Source: Monarcha castaneiventris obscurior
Taxonomy: Eukaryota > Chordata > Aves > Passeriformes > Monarchidae
NCBI GenBank assembly: GCA_026261815.1
Contig: JAMPIT010000484.1
Location: 13,056,501 to 13,120,500 of the forward strand
Direction of reading: 5' to 3'
DNA length: 64,000 nt
Part shown: in pieces, positions 1 through 15,200 of the stretch
Position numbering within the stretch: the first letter of the stretch is position 1
Layout: each line of letters opens with the position of its first letter
The notes under the pieces: generated by a model
What the model saw: only the letters and a program-made list of their open reading frames with translations
Told to the model about the DNA's origin: nothing
The model's database searches: none
Program-made: the position numbers and the translations under genes

Positions 1-80
1 TTTATTTTCTATCTTCAGTATCAGCTCTTTCCTCCCACATTGCTCACTTTCACTGAAACACACATAGTGATGATTTCTAA

Positions 81-220
81 TTATTTTATTTTATTTTATT
101 TTATTTTATTTTATTTTATTTTATTTTATTTTATTTTATTTTATTTTATTTTATTTTATTTTATTTTATTTTATTTTATTTTATTTTATTTTATTTTATT
201 TTATTTTATTTTATTTTATT
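81..220. repeat. (ATTTT)n pentanucleotide microsatellite, 28 copies
   Basis: 140 bases of uninterrupted ATTTT/TTATT units, 28 copies without a single mismatch, then unique sequence starting AGAACC. Because the unit is 5 nt and has no in-frame stop on this strand, it yields a spurious open frame coding for Ile-Leu-Phe-Tyr-Phe repeats (40-222). That frame is not a gene. Purity suggests a young, length-variable locus. On the opposite strand the repeat reads AAAAT. Confidence 0.98.
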
Positions 221-3200
221 AGAACCAGTTATATTAAGTCTTCTAATACAATATGGAAAAATCAATGGTCGCACTTTGAATGGCTTTTTGGGTCTTCTGT
301 TGCCCTATAGTGTATAAGTGGATTTACAAGATGATGTAAGTGACAAAATGATTGGTTTAAAGTGCAGGTTATAAGTGAGATATGACAGTTACATGACATT
401 CTCTAGTGATTGAACCACTTAGAAGCCAGGCAGGATTAGCAGTCTTTCAGGTTTACAGGTGTTTCAAACTGCTTGAAGGATGTGGAGATGCAGAGTATTC
501 TAGTCTTATGTAATGTGAATGAAAATTTGAAGAAACAACTGCAGTTGAAAATCATTGCTTTTACTTCTCCCATTATTTCCTTTTTCCGTTTAAATAAATC
601 TCTTTAAATTAAAATGCTTTTCTGTTTTTTATGTATGTTAGGCGTTAGAATTTTCTAAGGAAGCTTATTTTTATCTGACCTTAGATTACTGAGCAGTTTA
701 GCAATCTTGACTTCTAGATAAAGAAGCAAAAGTGAATATGCTATCTACTAAGTATGAAACACTTTTGGTCTGGTTTCTATTGCACAACTTCTTTATTTGC
801 AGTGTTAGAAAATATAGGGAATAAAAGCATTTTATGGACAGAACAATCCTATAGGAAAAGACTGTGCTCTGCTATTAGTGATCTTGACAAAGCTATATAT
901 ACTTTGTTTTAAACCTACCTTAAAAATGCTCTTCCTAGGTAAAAAAATTAATCATAAAAATTATTAATTAGGATGGCATTTGTTTGGAAGTTCATCCAGC
1001 ATGGGAATGTAGAGGCCTCTACCTCTGATAATACACTCAAAAGAGGGAATGGCTCAAAAGTCAGAAAGGAAGGAGTAGGAGGCTGAAAGTAAAAAAAAAG
1101 AAAAAGTTAGGCTTCTGTTTCATGGATTTTTTTAAAAGCTGACTGAATTACACCCTTGTCTACTGAAACCCTCTTAGTGTAATTCCCATTGGCCTCTGTG
1201 ACACCTAGGGCAGCACTGATCAACTGCAGACTCCCATATTCCTAACCTCGACCAACTCAATATGATTCTAACAGATGTTTCTGCATTTTAAACCTCAAAA
1301 TATGATGGGTGAGGATTTTAGGTTTTTTTTTTTCCTTTTTCCAGTGGCAAATCTTGCCACTTGAGACCCAGGCCATGCAATTCAATGATAGGAATTATGA
1401 GCTGAAGTTCTCCCCAGTGGGATAATGCTGAACTTAATGTAAATTCAGATCTTTGAAGAAGGAGAACCAAAGAAATTTTAAAGGTTTGGATCATTTACAC
1501 TAAACTGGTGGATTATTCTTTAATGTTGTATAAAGATACAGAATATAAAGTGTGCTTGAAAATGCATGTTTTCTGTTGGAAGGAAAAAGTCTTATAAAGT
1601 CAGGAGAGAACAGAGTCAGAAGCAGTCAAACAGGAACAGTTTTCTTAGCAGCAGAAGGGAAAGACATGATTAGCTTTCTCTGCCTTCCCATTACTCAGGT
1701 GCTGTGAAGTAAATCCACTGCTACCTTCTTCCTTATTCCTTCCCATGCAAAGGAAGTACTTCTCTCTGTGCTGTGGAAAAGCACATCTAAATTCCCATTC
1801 TTTAGTTGCCTCCAGTTGTGTTCTCTCAGGTAATAAAGTGCAAGGTGTGCTTGAAGTTTGTGCTCTGTTGTCACTCTCATCCAGGAGATGGTTCTCTAAT
1901 GTCCCTTCTCTCGTGCTTTGTAAGGTGTGACCTCACAGGGCAGCCCTTCTCCCTGCAAGGCCATAAGCAACATTTACTCTTTTATTTAACTGAAATAGTG
2001 GCGCCTGTAAAAATTTATCCTCCAAGAGGTCTGTACCTCTGTCTTGAAATGAGTCAAAAAGTTTGTCTTTTGGAGAAGGAGACACACTTTTACTTGGTGG
2101 TTGTGCCCTCGCACTGAACTGCGTATAGATTACTGGTTGTGACCCTGACAAGACTGATCCATCCCCTTTATTAATACAGTGCCAGGTATAATGGGCTCCC
2201 ATCCATCAATAATAAACAAGATAATAATAAAAACATGCATGGTGTTATCACTGTCAGCACTAGCTAAACAATCCAAATGTGGAAACATTTCAGCAAAACC
2301 AGAATTCTTTAAATACAATTGGTAAAATACTGCACAGCACACAAGAAAGTGCTAAAGCAATACCTTTTTAAGGAACAACACCTCTCCTTTCAATGCTGTG
2401 TTGGTTTAGCAGAGACTAACAGATCATGAATTATGTGATGACAGTGGAAAGCAGGATGAGCTCATCTCAATTTTCTCTGATTGTGAGCAAAGCTGGCTAA
2501 GTCCTCGCTGTTGTGCAGTGTACCAGGGTATCTTAGGGAAGAAAAGCCCTATTTAAGAAGGTACATTATATAAGTCTGTGCTAAGTCTTATAGTCAAACT
2601 GATTTGTTCAGCATAAACATCACCTTAAAAGGATGCCTTGGCTTGCTCCTGTAGGGTGAAGTTGCTTCAACTGAATAGATAAACTTTTCAAGGTGAAACA
2701 AAAGCTGGGTGACAGTACAAACTTATGCAGAATATCTTTAGTGAAAGACTTTTTAGTTGTTGGTAAACAGAAATGTTACTTTTTTAGAGGAGCTTGCATA
2801 ATTTTAGTAGGAGTACTATGCTTATTGTGTTACATTTTAGTATTAAATGTTTATTGGGAGGTTCAAGTGGAAGGTTTGATATATTTTTTCCCTCATATTT
2901 AATAATGATTTTCTCAAAACCCATCCAGTTTCAGTTTTGTAAATGTGTAGATACGAAGGGGGAAACTGTGATTTATTGGCTTAGATTAGAAATGTAAAAT
3001 ACTTTTTTGTGGTTAAACTCTTCCCAGCTTCTAACCACTCCTACCTCAAACATGTAGTTTATCATTGTTGCATTCAGCTCTGACCAAAATTAGGCCACAC
3101 AGGACTCTGATGATCACCATATTGCTAAAATCATTCTAGTTATGATGGATTGTTCTTCTCTACTTCTCAACAAACTTTTTGCATAGTTTGCAAACCAGCT

Positions 3201-6200
3201 TCCATGATTCTCATCTTCTTGGTGGGAGGGGGAAATGTAGATTGATCTGACAGAGACAGTCATTAAATGTGCTAGTTTCTTCTTTTGGTTTCCAACCTCC
3301 TTGCCTTTATTATGGTTGGGGAGCAGAGATAGGTACTGAGTAGAAAATGTCAAAGGAAGGGTTTATTGTGTGAGGGGAATTTGTGGTAGTTATGTTCACC
3401 TGTCTGCATATTGTGGCAAACTGTGTCCCAGAGGCTGGTTAGGTGCAGTTGGTAGGGAGAGCTTTTAAACTAAAAGGAATTTTTACTCCAACTCTAAAAG
3501 CTCCAAAATACAGAATTCTCTAATCCTGTTAACTTGTGAATATTTTTTATGAGCTGGACAACTTCATCCAGCTCTTGCATGACTGCCTTGAGAAGTTTTC
3601 TGTGTGGTCAGCAAACAAAAATTAAGCAATTGATGTGTGTGAGGTTTAGAGCTGGAGCTGGTGTTGGGACTGGTGTGAAATTCAGTAGCAAAAAGCAGAG
3701 ATTATTATGTAACACCTAAAGAGTAGAAGCCCAAGAAGCAGGGCAGATCATTGTCCAACATCCAGCAACTTGATACCTACCCTCTTAGCAGGGTGGAAAG
3801 TGTTCTGACATTCATGAGCTTAAAGACTTTTCACCTAATGAAATTGTTTAAACTTGCAGCTGGCATGAAACAAACTTGACTGCTTTCCAGTTTTGTTTTG
3901 GGTGCCCATTACCCTCTGTGCCCACCTGGATTATTTTGTCAACAACTGAAAGGAAACTGCTGAAATGAAACCAGAATATTTTCTGGTTCTTGTGGCTATG
4001 CATCCCGCCCAGGTACCCACTGCTCTCTTATAAAAGTACTACAAGGATCCAGTTAGGAAGGAAATTCATCTACAGGATTTTCACAATTATATTAAGAAAT
4101 AGAATTTATAATTTTTTCTCTCAGAATAATTTCCCTTCAACACTTCAATACTGTGATGTTTTGTTTAGTCTAATGTAGGTTTTTGGTAGTATCTAGTGTA
4201 AAAATGAATCTAATTAACAGATGAGTTTAGGAAATCCCTCCTGTAATTTGGCGACGAAATGAATAGGGGATATCAGTATCAGACAAGCAAGTTCCACTTA
4301 AGGCTAATGTAACTATTACCTCATTAGTACAACTTTCCACTCTTCAAATAAAACCTTTATTGAATTTAAAATATGTATTTGACGAAGGACTAGCTGAACT
4401 TATGTGAAATTGGCTTTGTGAAATTATGCTGCCTTTATTGATACTGACTAGCTTTATAAATGTTTATCTTAATTATGTTTTATTGTGATTAAAAAAGATT
4501 GCAGATACTCTGCCATTTTTGTAAAGTGAGCTGTTGGAGCTTTTTTTGTTCGAGATGGGGGTAGGGTATGGAGAATAGTCCAGCTCTAGAGAGGAGGCCC
4601 CTCACAGGCCATATGAATCCACTTACATGTAAATTGCTTGTCTATATGAATTAAGGTGAAGGTTATGAAAGAACTGCATTTCTGTGTTTATTGTAGGATT
4701 TTTGACAGTCTCTTTCCTCTTTCAAGTAAATTTGGCTTAAGTCCACAGTCAGTACAGTTTTAAGTAAACTCCTCTTTTGTTACATTAACAAGGTTATAAC
4801 ATCACTGAGGCAGATTTCCAGCTGCATGAATTGAGGCCTGAGCATGCAGACTGAGGGGATAATTAAAACCTTAGGGTGAGTGAGTTAAACTACCAACTAA
4901 AATTGGATAAAAGGCTAATTGTCCATAGCAACACAGTGCGTGTTTCTAAATATCTGTGCAATAAAGATAAATATTCGTGGTCTTTTAATTCCTTTTAAAT
5001 GCGCAGATGCAGATTATATTTTAGGGCATAACAAAAATCAAGAGAAAGTAAATAGAAGGCCAAAGAATTATTTCCCAGATACTGTTTTATTTTAGTTATT
5101 AATTGAAAATCAGAATCCTTTTGAAGACTTCAGTTATTTTCTGACTTTCTTTACAATTCAGGAAGCATTTTTGTGTAGGAAGTATGAGCCTCACTGTGTG
5201 ATACAGTATATCAGAATGGACTGGTCGGTGCTTTGTCAAAATTTGTCATATCTCTTTTTCCTTCCTCCTTTTTTTCATTATTGAGAGTGGAGTTACATAC
5301 CTTTGGTGACCTTCAAGAAGATGACATAGAGTCAGGCAAGATGATACATTACCACAAAGTTAAAAAAACAAAATGGGTTGTAATGGCAGCTTGTACTGAG
5401 CTAAATGAATTGTGAAGGCCCATTTGTTATTCATTAGGAGAAGCAGAGCAGATACTGTTCTGCCTTCATAGGGAGCCTTTAAACTTAAGGTCATTTTACA
5501 CTAGTACCCTTGTGGCATGGACAGCATTTAATACATTTTTAACAGCTTTTACATTTCCATGGTTTGCAGCAGTGCTTGTTGAATCATTTCTCTAATGAAG
5601 GTGTTTTAAGGTAGTTTAGAGTTACTTTGGGGGAGAAAAACAGGGAAAAAATAGAAATAATTGGGTTGATGAAGTGACTTTATATACTAAAGAGCTAAGC
5701 AGGCAGAACACATTGCTGTAAAGTAATGCATGCTGATTCCCCTGCTACAGAAGAACATCCCTGGGGAGCTGTGCTTTTTTGTTGTTGTTGATTTTGTGTG
5801 GGGAGGCCTGTTTTTTAAAATGTAAGTAGAATTAAAGTTGTTTTTTTTCACAGTGGTCATTCCTTTGGGGAAGGAAGGTCTGAAGATAGAAACTTAGGCA
5901 TGTTTTTGAGCTGTTTCTGAGTTGCTGAGGAGTCTGATGGAGAACATTCAACATTTTAGCATTTTTTTTGAAAGTGTGCATAATGTCTATCATAACCATT
6001 GATGTGGGCATCTGAGGAACCCATCATAAAATGAATGTGGAGTGGAGGGTAGAATTTTACTGATCAAAATAAACGTTGATTATTTCATTGCCTCTCAAAT
6101 GGTTCAGTGGTGCTGTGGAAAGTCAAAGCAGAAAGGTAGGTACCAATATGAAACACTCTGAGAATAATTTTTTCAAAAGTGCTGAACAATTCTAAAATTT

Positions 6201-9200
6201 TATTAACTTAAAGAATGATTTGTAACTCTCAAGAAAGGTTTAATAACCCCAGCTAAAGGAATTAATAATTTCGCAAGCTCATGTTTTATTTTAGGTGATA
6301 GCCGTTCATATTTATTCCTTCAAATTATGCTGTGGATTTAGCTGTCAAAACTTTATTTCTGTTCAGAGTATTAGAACACAAATGATGCACTGAATTTCAA
6401 GAATTGTTTACAAATAAACTTAATTAAGAAAATGCTAATTTAAATGTATGATAGTATTTCTTCCTGCAGCCAGTCCATCCTTTATTTTCTTGTTCAGCAG
6501 ATTAGCGGCATTCATTCTTTGCTTCATTGCACATGGCTTTCACTGCAGTTTTTTTATTGATTTTATTGTTTTGTGAGGATAGATTCTGACAAAGTGCATG
6601 TGGATCCCAATCAGCATTTGAGGAAGAAAAACTATTCTTTGAAGAGCAGAACTGTTTCTTTTCTGAGATTTTGAGCAAGACATATTTTAACATTGAAAGG
6701 CTATCCATCTTTAGAAAATAGCAAGCTTTAAATGACGTTGTAAACGCAATGATGATTGCTTTTATTTAAGAGAGGGTAGAATGTAAGAAGCTGTGAGCTC
6801 TAAAAATCTTGTTGTTTGAACTATATATGTTTTCAATAAAATTAAATTCTTTTAATATACGTTTAATGTTCAGTTGCAGCAGTATTACTGACTTTCCCTC
6901 TAAGAAAAATATTTGGCTTCTTTTACCTTTTCATGAGCTCCATACAGTCATTGGTGGTTTGTGAATTAAAGATGTTTTAATGAAAACTTCTTTAATCTCT
7001 CTAAGGTTTTAAAAGTTCATCACACATTTGAAGATACAGAATGGCAATATATGTCCATTATACATGTCAAGAGTAGTTTTGTTTGGTCAGAACATGAACC
7101 CCATTACGTTTGTCATTCTAGATTTCTGAATATTTAGTGGAGGGACTGTTAGCATCCTGTGTCTAAGTGATAACCTAAGAAAGGCACAGTACCACTACTT
7201 TCATTTGTAAAAGCATGTAAAGAGAATATAAAGAATTCTGTGAAGGCCAGGCATACTTACCATAGGAATTCTAACCTGGGCTATGGTATGAATTCCATTT
7301 TAATTTTTTTTTTCAAGCTAAATACATGTAATTAATGGTAGTCATACTGCATTGCCTGAAACAGTTTATTTTTGATTTATGGTACCTTACAACTTTATTT
7401 TCATGGTTTTAACTTATTTGTCAGAAATGTAAAATAAAGAACATCCCTGTAAAGGGAGCGTTCCAGTATTAACTACCTAAGACACTTTGATGTTGTCCCT
7501 TTAGTACGGAGCTGTCTCCTAAGTTTAGGATTTTGCTCCCCCCAGGTCTGAAGCTACTTCTGGTCCAGTCCTGACTCAACCACCTCTTGCTTGCCATTGC
7601 TTGGGCATCTCATTAACATCTTCAGATGGATTTTGTAGCAGCTGTGATCAATAAAACACAAGGCAGCCAAAACAATTCCTGTGTGCCTCCAGAATGTTCT
7701 CTGCACTGTGTGTCATTAGGATGGTCCCTGTGACAGTACTGTGCCAATTGGAGCTTTCCTAGAACAATTCCAGATGTTTATTCAGCCACTGGAGAGCAAT
7801 ACATTTAGTCCCATGTTTTGATTCAGGCAAAAGTTCCAGAGTTTGAACAGGTTAAAAAACCACAACAAACCAGAGCAAATGAAACAGTAATAATCTCTTC
7901 AACACTGGCACACATCACACAGTTCACAATAATGACTTTTAAATCAAGTAGAGACACTGGGAGGAGAAGAATCTTTTCTAGAAGGGATATTCATATTAAC
8001 ATCCTGTTACATGAGTCTGTTGAGACCTCCAAAATTAAATTAATATTCACTAAAATAAGACATTAAATTTGCCTCAGCTGATCTCCAGTTATCTTTGAGT
8101 TTGCCTTCTATAAATAGTTTAAGAAGAGTTTGCTTGTAGAAGTGTTCACAAACCCACTAAATTTTTAGCTTGTTTTAAATAATGGTGACTGTATGTGTGC
8201 ACCCCTGATTGAAATTTGATTATAAAAGTTGTCTACTCCAGTCTCTGGAAAGGCATGTAACGACCCCAGACACAGGTGATAGGCAGGCCGACTTTTATAA
8301 GAAACAGCTTTTTTCCCTACCCTGCATTTTTTAAAAGTAGCTAGGTTTTGAGATAATAGAAGTGTACCTGTGGTGGCTTATTTTCTTTGATCCTGTGCAA
8401 GTCAGCCCTATGAGTGATGTCATGCATCCGGGCAGACTGACAGTTTTACCTCTCGTTTAGGATAAAGTGGCTCCTTTTGCTGTGGCACAGAAGAGACGTG
8501 GTGTGGTAGGATTTGTGGGAATCTGCTAATGGTTAGAGCTTTGCAGTGTGCCTGCTTCCATCTAGGATAGCTGAATCTAAGTCTGTGCAAATAACCAACT
8601 TTGACTGAATAGTTATTAGGTATTACAAAAATAAATTGAAAAACATATTGAAAGGGTAGATACATGGTAATCCACAGGCAAAATGTGGCAGTGGTTGTGG
8701 TTTTTTTCTGTGTTATTCTGTTATCATAAAGCAAGCAGGGAGTTTCTTTAAAGAGAGTGTAAGGAAAATAGCCTGACTTGGAAAACTCAGTATTGTGGTA
8801 AATCTGGCAAGACTATGAGAGGAAGAAAATCTTCTTCACTTATATTCCTTGAGGTGACTAAAACTCAGACTGATAAGAACAGTGACAGGTTAATTGACCA
8901 CCAGGTAAAAGATTCATATTGAGAGCTGATATCCTGCCTCATGAAGGAATGAACTGATTTCCATACCAAGTGATTCTTTTGACACTGACCATTGTGGTTG
9001 GAGCATGTTTTCTAGATGAGAAAGACCATAAATTCCTCTATGTAGAATTTACGTGAAAGCTATGTAAATGCATACAGAGAATATTTGATGTGTTCTAATC
9101 CTACTGCTGCTACACCACTTATTTCTGAATCAGTTGAACCACAAAGCAGTCAGGTTGGGATCTCCAAAAAAAAAAGCAGGCATGGATAATACAGAGTGTA

Positions 9201-12200
9201 GTATCAGTCCTGCGTTTGTATAGGCAAGAGTTTATACCAGCTCAAGGTGAAGAACAGCAAGTTCCAGGGTCCTACTTGCCAAATCTGTGCGAAGCCTGGA
9301 AAACTCTGTAGTTTCCTAAATTAAGGAAGCAGTATTGGGACAAGAGCTGAGCTCAAATGAACTGCACAGTAATGTACTGTATATTCTTTCTGAAATGTTA
9401 ATGTACTACACTTCGGAGGCAGGTGGTAGTAACAGTCAAAAGTGAGTTGTTGAAGTCCAAGTCAAGAAAAGGAAAGTCAAGACATTAAATAATTAAGATG
9501 TATAAGAGGGAAAAGCTTTGGCAAAACAAAAGGAAACACTCTCCAGTGAGAAAAAAAGTATTTGTCTGAAATCTGGTACAAGATAGTTTTTCCTCCATTG
9601 GAAGGTAGGGGAATTGTCTTTGAAATTTCGAGGCTGTGGAGGCTTTAAGCTGTATGACCTTCAGAGATTTTGACAGTGTGACTGGCTCCTTGGAGTCATG
9701 ACTGGGACAGTCTGGGGGTAGCAAAGCATGTTTTCTTAGGGAAAATAATAGAGGTACCAGCTGTTGTTAGGAACCATCATGTCAGTAATGTGGTGAGTAA
9801 ACATGGTTGATAACTCTTTCCTTAAAATTCCTAGTGTCAGAGATTATTTTTTTCCCACTAGGGGAAATGAAGGATCTGATCTTCAGTTAGTTTATTACTA
9901 GAATTTGGATCTTGTAATAAAACAGAACAAGCTAACAGATTTCAGTGGGGAAAAGCTCCCGCTTAAATGAAGTGAGCTGCAAGAAGCAGTAGTCATGACA
10001 CAGTTGGGCAGAGACAGATGTGCAGATGAATAACTGAAATTAATAGCAGGCACCCTTAGAGGGCTGATTAATCTGCCAGGAGAGAGTCTGTCTCTTTTCT
10101 AGCCACTAGTACATCAGCTCATAAAAAATACAAATGAGCCCAATAGCAGCAAGAGCCTTAAGATCTGCTTCCTCATTAGTGAAACTTCAGAGAAGCATTT
10201 CCTATGGCTCTGTATCTTTTTCTACCTTTTAAGCAAAGTTATTAGCCAGAACTATGTAGACTGAATTCTTGGGGCAGGGGTAGAAGAGAGTAGGGGAGTG
10301 AATCAATAAAAAGAATTTATCTTGAATTATTTTGCTAAATGGTATATTTAAGGGTTTTAATGATGAAAAAGATATTGTTGTATTTGATAAATGGTTTTTG
10401 TATGCCGGAGATGGACTGTCTTGTGTGGTTTATATTTTTGTTCATGTCATAGCCCATTGAGAGCAGCACTGTTAGTAGATCATGTGATATTGTGGCTATT
10501 CTGAGCTATTAGGGTAGCAAATTCTCCTGTTTTGCACAGCTAGGGCCAACCTGAGGAAGAGTGATCCAAGGATATCTTTTCCTGACAGCATGGAAAAGTT
10601 CATGAACTGTAAGTTGTGTGTATAATGTTGAAAGAAAAACAAAGTTGCCAGTTGGGGTGGGAGGAAATGCCCTTTCCAGAAGCTGAAAATAGAAAAACAG
10701 GGTAGAGAAGGCTAAACCAATATTCAGGTTTAGAATGATTCTTTTTCCTGTGGTTGTGGAAAAGCCAAAAAAAAAAAAGTGAGCTCAACAAGTGGAAAGG
10801 AGAGGTCGCTGGTCAAGAGGTACATTAGGGGGGTGTTCAATTGTAGTGATAACTGGAACTGATAAAGTTAGCTAAGGAGGTTTCTAGCACTGGAAAACCC
10901 CGGAGGATGTAAACAACTTTGTTCCCTCTGTCTTCCTTCTGAAATTGCCCAGCGAAAGCTAGAGCTTGCTTCAAGCACTCTCTCACAATTTATCTTCTCT
11001 TTGACCTTTTGTTTGCATATGCTGCCTAATATATAGCAATTACCTCAAAGCTATTTGTAGTCATCATTTGGGATCATGTGGCTGGTTATGTGAACTGCTT
11101 CTTTTGAAAAGTTGGAAAAAAAATTGTTCCAGGCAAAACAACCGAAAAGCAGAATTGTAAAACTGGTTGCACATGTGTTTAGTGTAATGAAATTTATGCC
11201 TGACTCTTTCCCTAATGCTACATAATAGATCATGATGATCTTATTCCTGTACAATGTAATCTCCTGTGTGTCTGGGTTATCTGACTGTTACACTTTTGTT
11301 CAAATTGATTTGGGTGCTTCTTTCTCTCCTTTTCTCCTCTCCCTCATAAAGACTAATCATGTGCAGTTACATGTTTCTGTATTTCTTTTAATGACCTAGT
11401 TTATGCTTATCAGCAGCTCTTACAAAGGTATTCATGTACTTTCCTAAATTGACACACTCTGCCCCTTCACGAGTTCTTTGGCTTTATGTATCCTCACTCA
11501 TGTTTAGAGGAAGGGGCCTCCAAGCATGAAAGATCCAGAAGACAACAACAGTAGAGAGCAATGATGCACCTTTGAAGTTATTACAGTGATGTACTAACTT
11601 GTAATCCTGTATGATTCACTTCAGAATTTTGTTCATTCACTTTTATGAGAGCTTTGTCAATTTTTCTGTGCCTGTCGACATCTATAAAACACATAAATGC
11701 ACACACATACATTGTGTATTTGTTAGTGATGTGAAAGACCCTTTAACCCCCTTCTGCAGTCTAATAGGTTCAGGAATTACTGCTTTTTACTGACCTGATG
11801 GAGTCAGGAAAATCACATACTTTTAAAATGCAAGGTTTTCTATGTCAGAAATATTATTCATTAGCAAAATTGTTCATTTATCTAAATTTATCCTTAGCCT
11901 ATGCTTAAGTACTTCCTATAGGTCTGTAATTACCAGCTGACATGCCAGTTCCACACAGATAGAGTGTCAAGAGATTCTGAAGCTTTGCTCCCTCTAGGGA
12001 ACCTCAGAGACCAAGAAACATATTAATCATTTAGATCAAAAGTAGTTGTATCATTTCACAAACTTTACAAAATTTGTGGAATTACTTAAATTATTCCTAT
12101 TTAAGGACAAAAGCATTTGTGTTTCCTTACCTGCCTACTCTACACAACAAATATTTTGGCTGCCAGTTTCATACAGAGTTTGTTTGACAACAGTAAGGAT

Positions 12201-15200
12201 GGCCTGCACTTTCTCAATCATCTGCTGTATTTGCATAACCTTGCAGAGTTAATGGCTGCCATTCTGACAAATTAAGCTGGTTTCCTATATCTTTAATGGA
12301 TTAAGTCCTCTTGGACAAGCTAAACTTTATTTTAATCCATGAATAGTGTTTGCTAAGTGTTGTAAATAATACATTCATTTGTTTTATCCTATTGTCATTT
12401 GACTTTTATGCTAAAAAGCATATCTATGAAGCATGCTGAAAAATATAGAACAAAACAAGTTATTTATCTATATGAAGACAGAATTAACAATTATCAATGC
12501 TTAATAGAAGAAAAAAAATGAGTTATGCTTTAATTACTGTCAAATATTTGAAAACATTTTGGCTGTGAGAGTATTCATACTTTTTAAGCTTTGATTCTGC
12601 TACAATAGAATCTTAGTTCCTGATTCCTGAAAACTGCATAATTTACACTGTGTGCTCCAAGTGCAGCAGGAACATTGCAGCATATGGTTCACATGATAAC
12701 TGAGTTCCCTGACAGCTGCAATATACTTTGGAGTTGTCAACGTGTGTGAACAGGTTAAAGGCAAAATATGGGAATGGAATGCATGCTAATGTTATAAATC
12801 CCTGAAATTGTCCTGTTTTGCAGGTAAGATTGTGTTTTAAAATAACAATCTGTGGGAATTGAACAGCACTGAATCTGAGGCAACATCATCTACCTATTTA
12901 TAGAGCAGTATTTTGACAATTTGTAGATGATCTATAATGGTCATGTTCTTGAAGCCTCCTGGTGTGGTAGAGGGGTAATGCTTCTGCAGGTTTCACTCTA
13001 CAGATAACTGGAGGTATAAAGCTGCTTCTTTTCATGTAAATGACGCTTTTTACTGAAGTTTTGTTCAGCATGAGGTTTAGGCAATGCATTAATTTCAGAC
13101 TACTTCAGGCTGTGCATTTCCTACTTTGCTGCCTGTGCATTTCTTCAGAAATACAACTGAGTGCTGGGAATGCAAATATGCATCTATGTTCATCATATTG
13201 GCATTCATTTAGATAAATGAGAATTTTTTAACTCCACAAAATATGTGCATATGATGCTTGGATTAGAACTGCCTTGTAACTGAAATGTTGTATTTAGCAA
13301 CATAGTAGAGCTAAGTGCAGAGGAATTGAACTGTTCCTGGCTACCAGACCTTCATTCAATTCATTAGACCACACATACTCTGCACTGATTTCTTTTTTTT
13401 TTGTAACATGTCATATCTCTGGCAGTGCTCCTAAATTCTCTGTGTTTTGCGTGCACAGGCTTATAAGCTAACTCTTCTGTGTAAGCAAATCTGAAAATTC
13501 TGTTTCTTCCTTATAAGTCCTAAGCATGAGATCTCTCCATGGACTATAGAGTAAAACAATGCTATTTGTGAGATATGACATAACAACAAAATATTAAACA
13601 GGAGCTTAATTCTCCCCATCCTCCTCGGGACCATGACAGTGGGCCTCCTACAGGGAAATACAATGATCTATTATTAAAATGACAGCCCCACCTAGGGAGA
13701 CAACAGCCCAATTCAAAGGAGAGAGCCAAAAGCGCCTCCACTACCACCAGCAGCAATTGGGATCAGCTGGTGCACTAACAATCCCTGGATTTAAACATCT
13801 GGTGGCAGGGCTTTCTCAGTGGAGGTCTGTTGACTGTGGAATTCTCTTACACAGACACATACATGGTTTAACAAAGCCAAAGTTTTTTTATCCTCAGGGT
13901 ACAGTGTCAGGCCATTTCCTTTCCCAGGCAGAAGCGTTTGCTGATGGTTCCACTGGCATCCAGTGCTGCATTACAGGGATTGTCCTGGAGGGCTACAGCC
14001 AGTCTGGCCAGAGGATGAGCTGCTCCTCAGTGTCAGTTCTGCACCAGCTCTCCACAACCAGCAGAGCCCTTGAAGGAGTGCAGTGTTAGAATATCTCTTA
14101 TTCTTCTGTGGGAATTTGTCATTTTTGCACGTTACCTCAGTTTTACAGAGGGGTGCTCACGGCTAGGAATTAGTAAGTCAGGACGTGTGTGCTCTCCTGT
14201 TCTGCATCCTAGAGCTTATGTTCAACTGCCCAATTTCCCAGGATGCTTCTTTAATTAATCTCCCCAAAATGGGAAAACTTCATTTTTGTTTTGCAGGTGT
14301 GGTTCTGCAAAGCTTTTTGCCATCTGTATCACACTCATAAAATATGTCTGTGTTAAAGACAACACTTGAAAAACGCAAGGTTACTGTAAAAAAAAAAAAA
14401 AAAAAACAAACCAAAAAAAGCTAAAACACGCAGCCAGGCTGCAGTGGCAAAGAGAAGACAGTGAATTTATCTTGCAGCTGGGCCCTGTTGTCATACCTCA
14501 TGGAGGAGGAACTGCTGTTCTTCCATGTTATCTCTGGACACTTTTTTCCTACAAATTGAGTGTTTCTTTTAGGATCAGGTGAAATCTGCAATCGCCATCA
14601 TTTATTTGGTACTATTATACATATTTCAATTTATGAGCTCCTAAATCAAACATAACATGACTTTTTTCACATCATGGTTTATTTCAGGGTGTTAGGAAAT
14701 TAGGACCACACAGAGGAAACAATACTCAACACAGAAATGTGAATGAAGAAAAACTATGAAGGAGGAATTAATACATATCCATGGGGTTATGATGTAGCAT
14801 GACAGAGGAGTGTAACACACTGCTAAGTGCTGTAATGTAGATACAAAGCAGGACAATTCCTCCTTGCTGCCCCCAAATCTTCTACTTTGCTAAGTAAACA
14901 TAAGAAAGAAGTTTAGCTGAAGAAGATAAAATATATGTATTGACTTTTGAGTGGTTTTCAACCACCTTTTAGCTGCTTATCTACATGATGAAAATTCATT
15001 GTGAAGCCTGTGATAAGGAGATGCTGCTACTCTTAAAATGTCTGTAAAACTTTAAGTGTAACTACAGTGTAGAATAGTGCATTGCATTGGCTTTCACTGT
15101 GAAAATGCAAAGGGAGAAGTGAGGGAAATTAGAAATGTCTTCTGTGCTATTTTAACCAGCCTTGATTTGAAGACTATGGTGGTAAGTAAATGCAAGTTAC

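Noticed and set aside
40..222. 60-codon open frame of Ile-Leu-Phe-Tyr-Phe repeats
   Set aside because: It is a direct translation of the ATTTT microsatellite, not a gene.
14388..14417. Possible retrocopy poly(A) tail
   Set aside because: No recognisable cDNA body upstream and no target-site duplication; kept only as a homopolymer.
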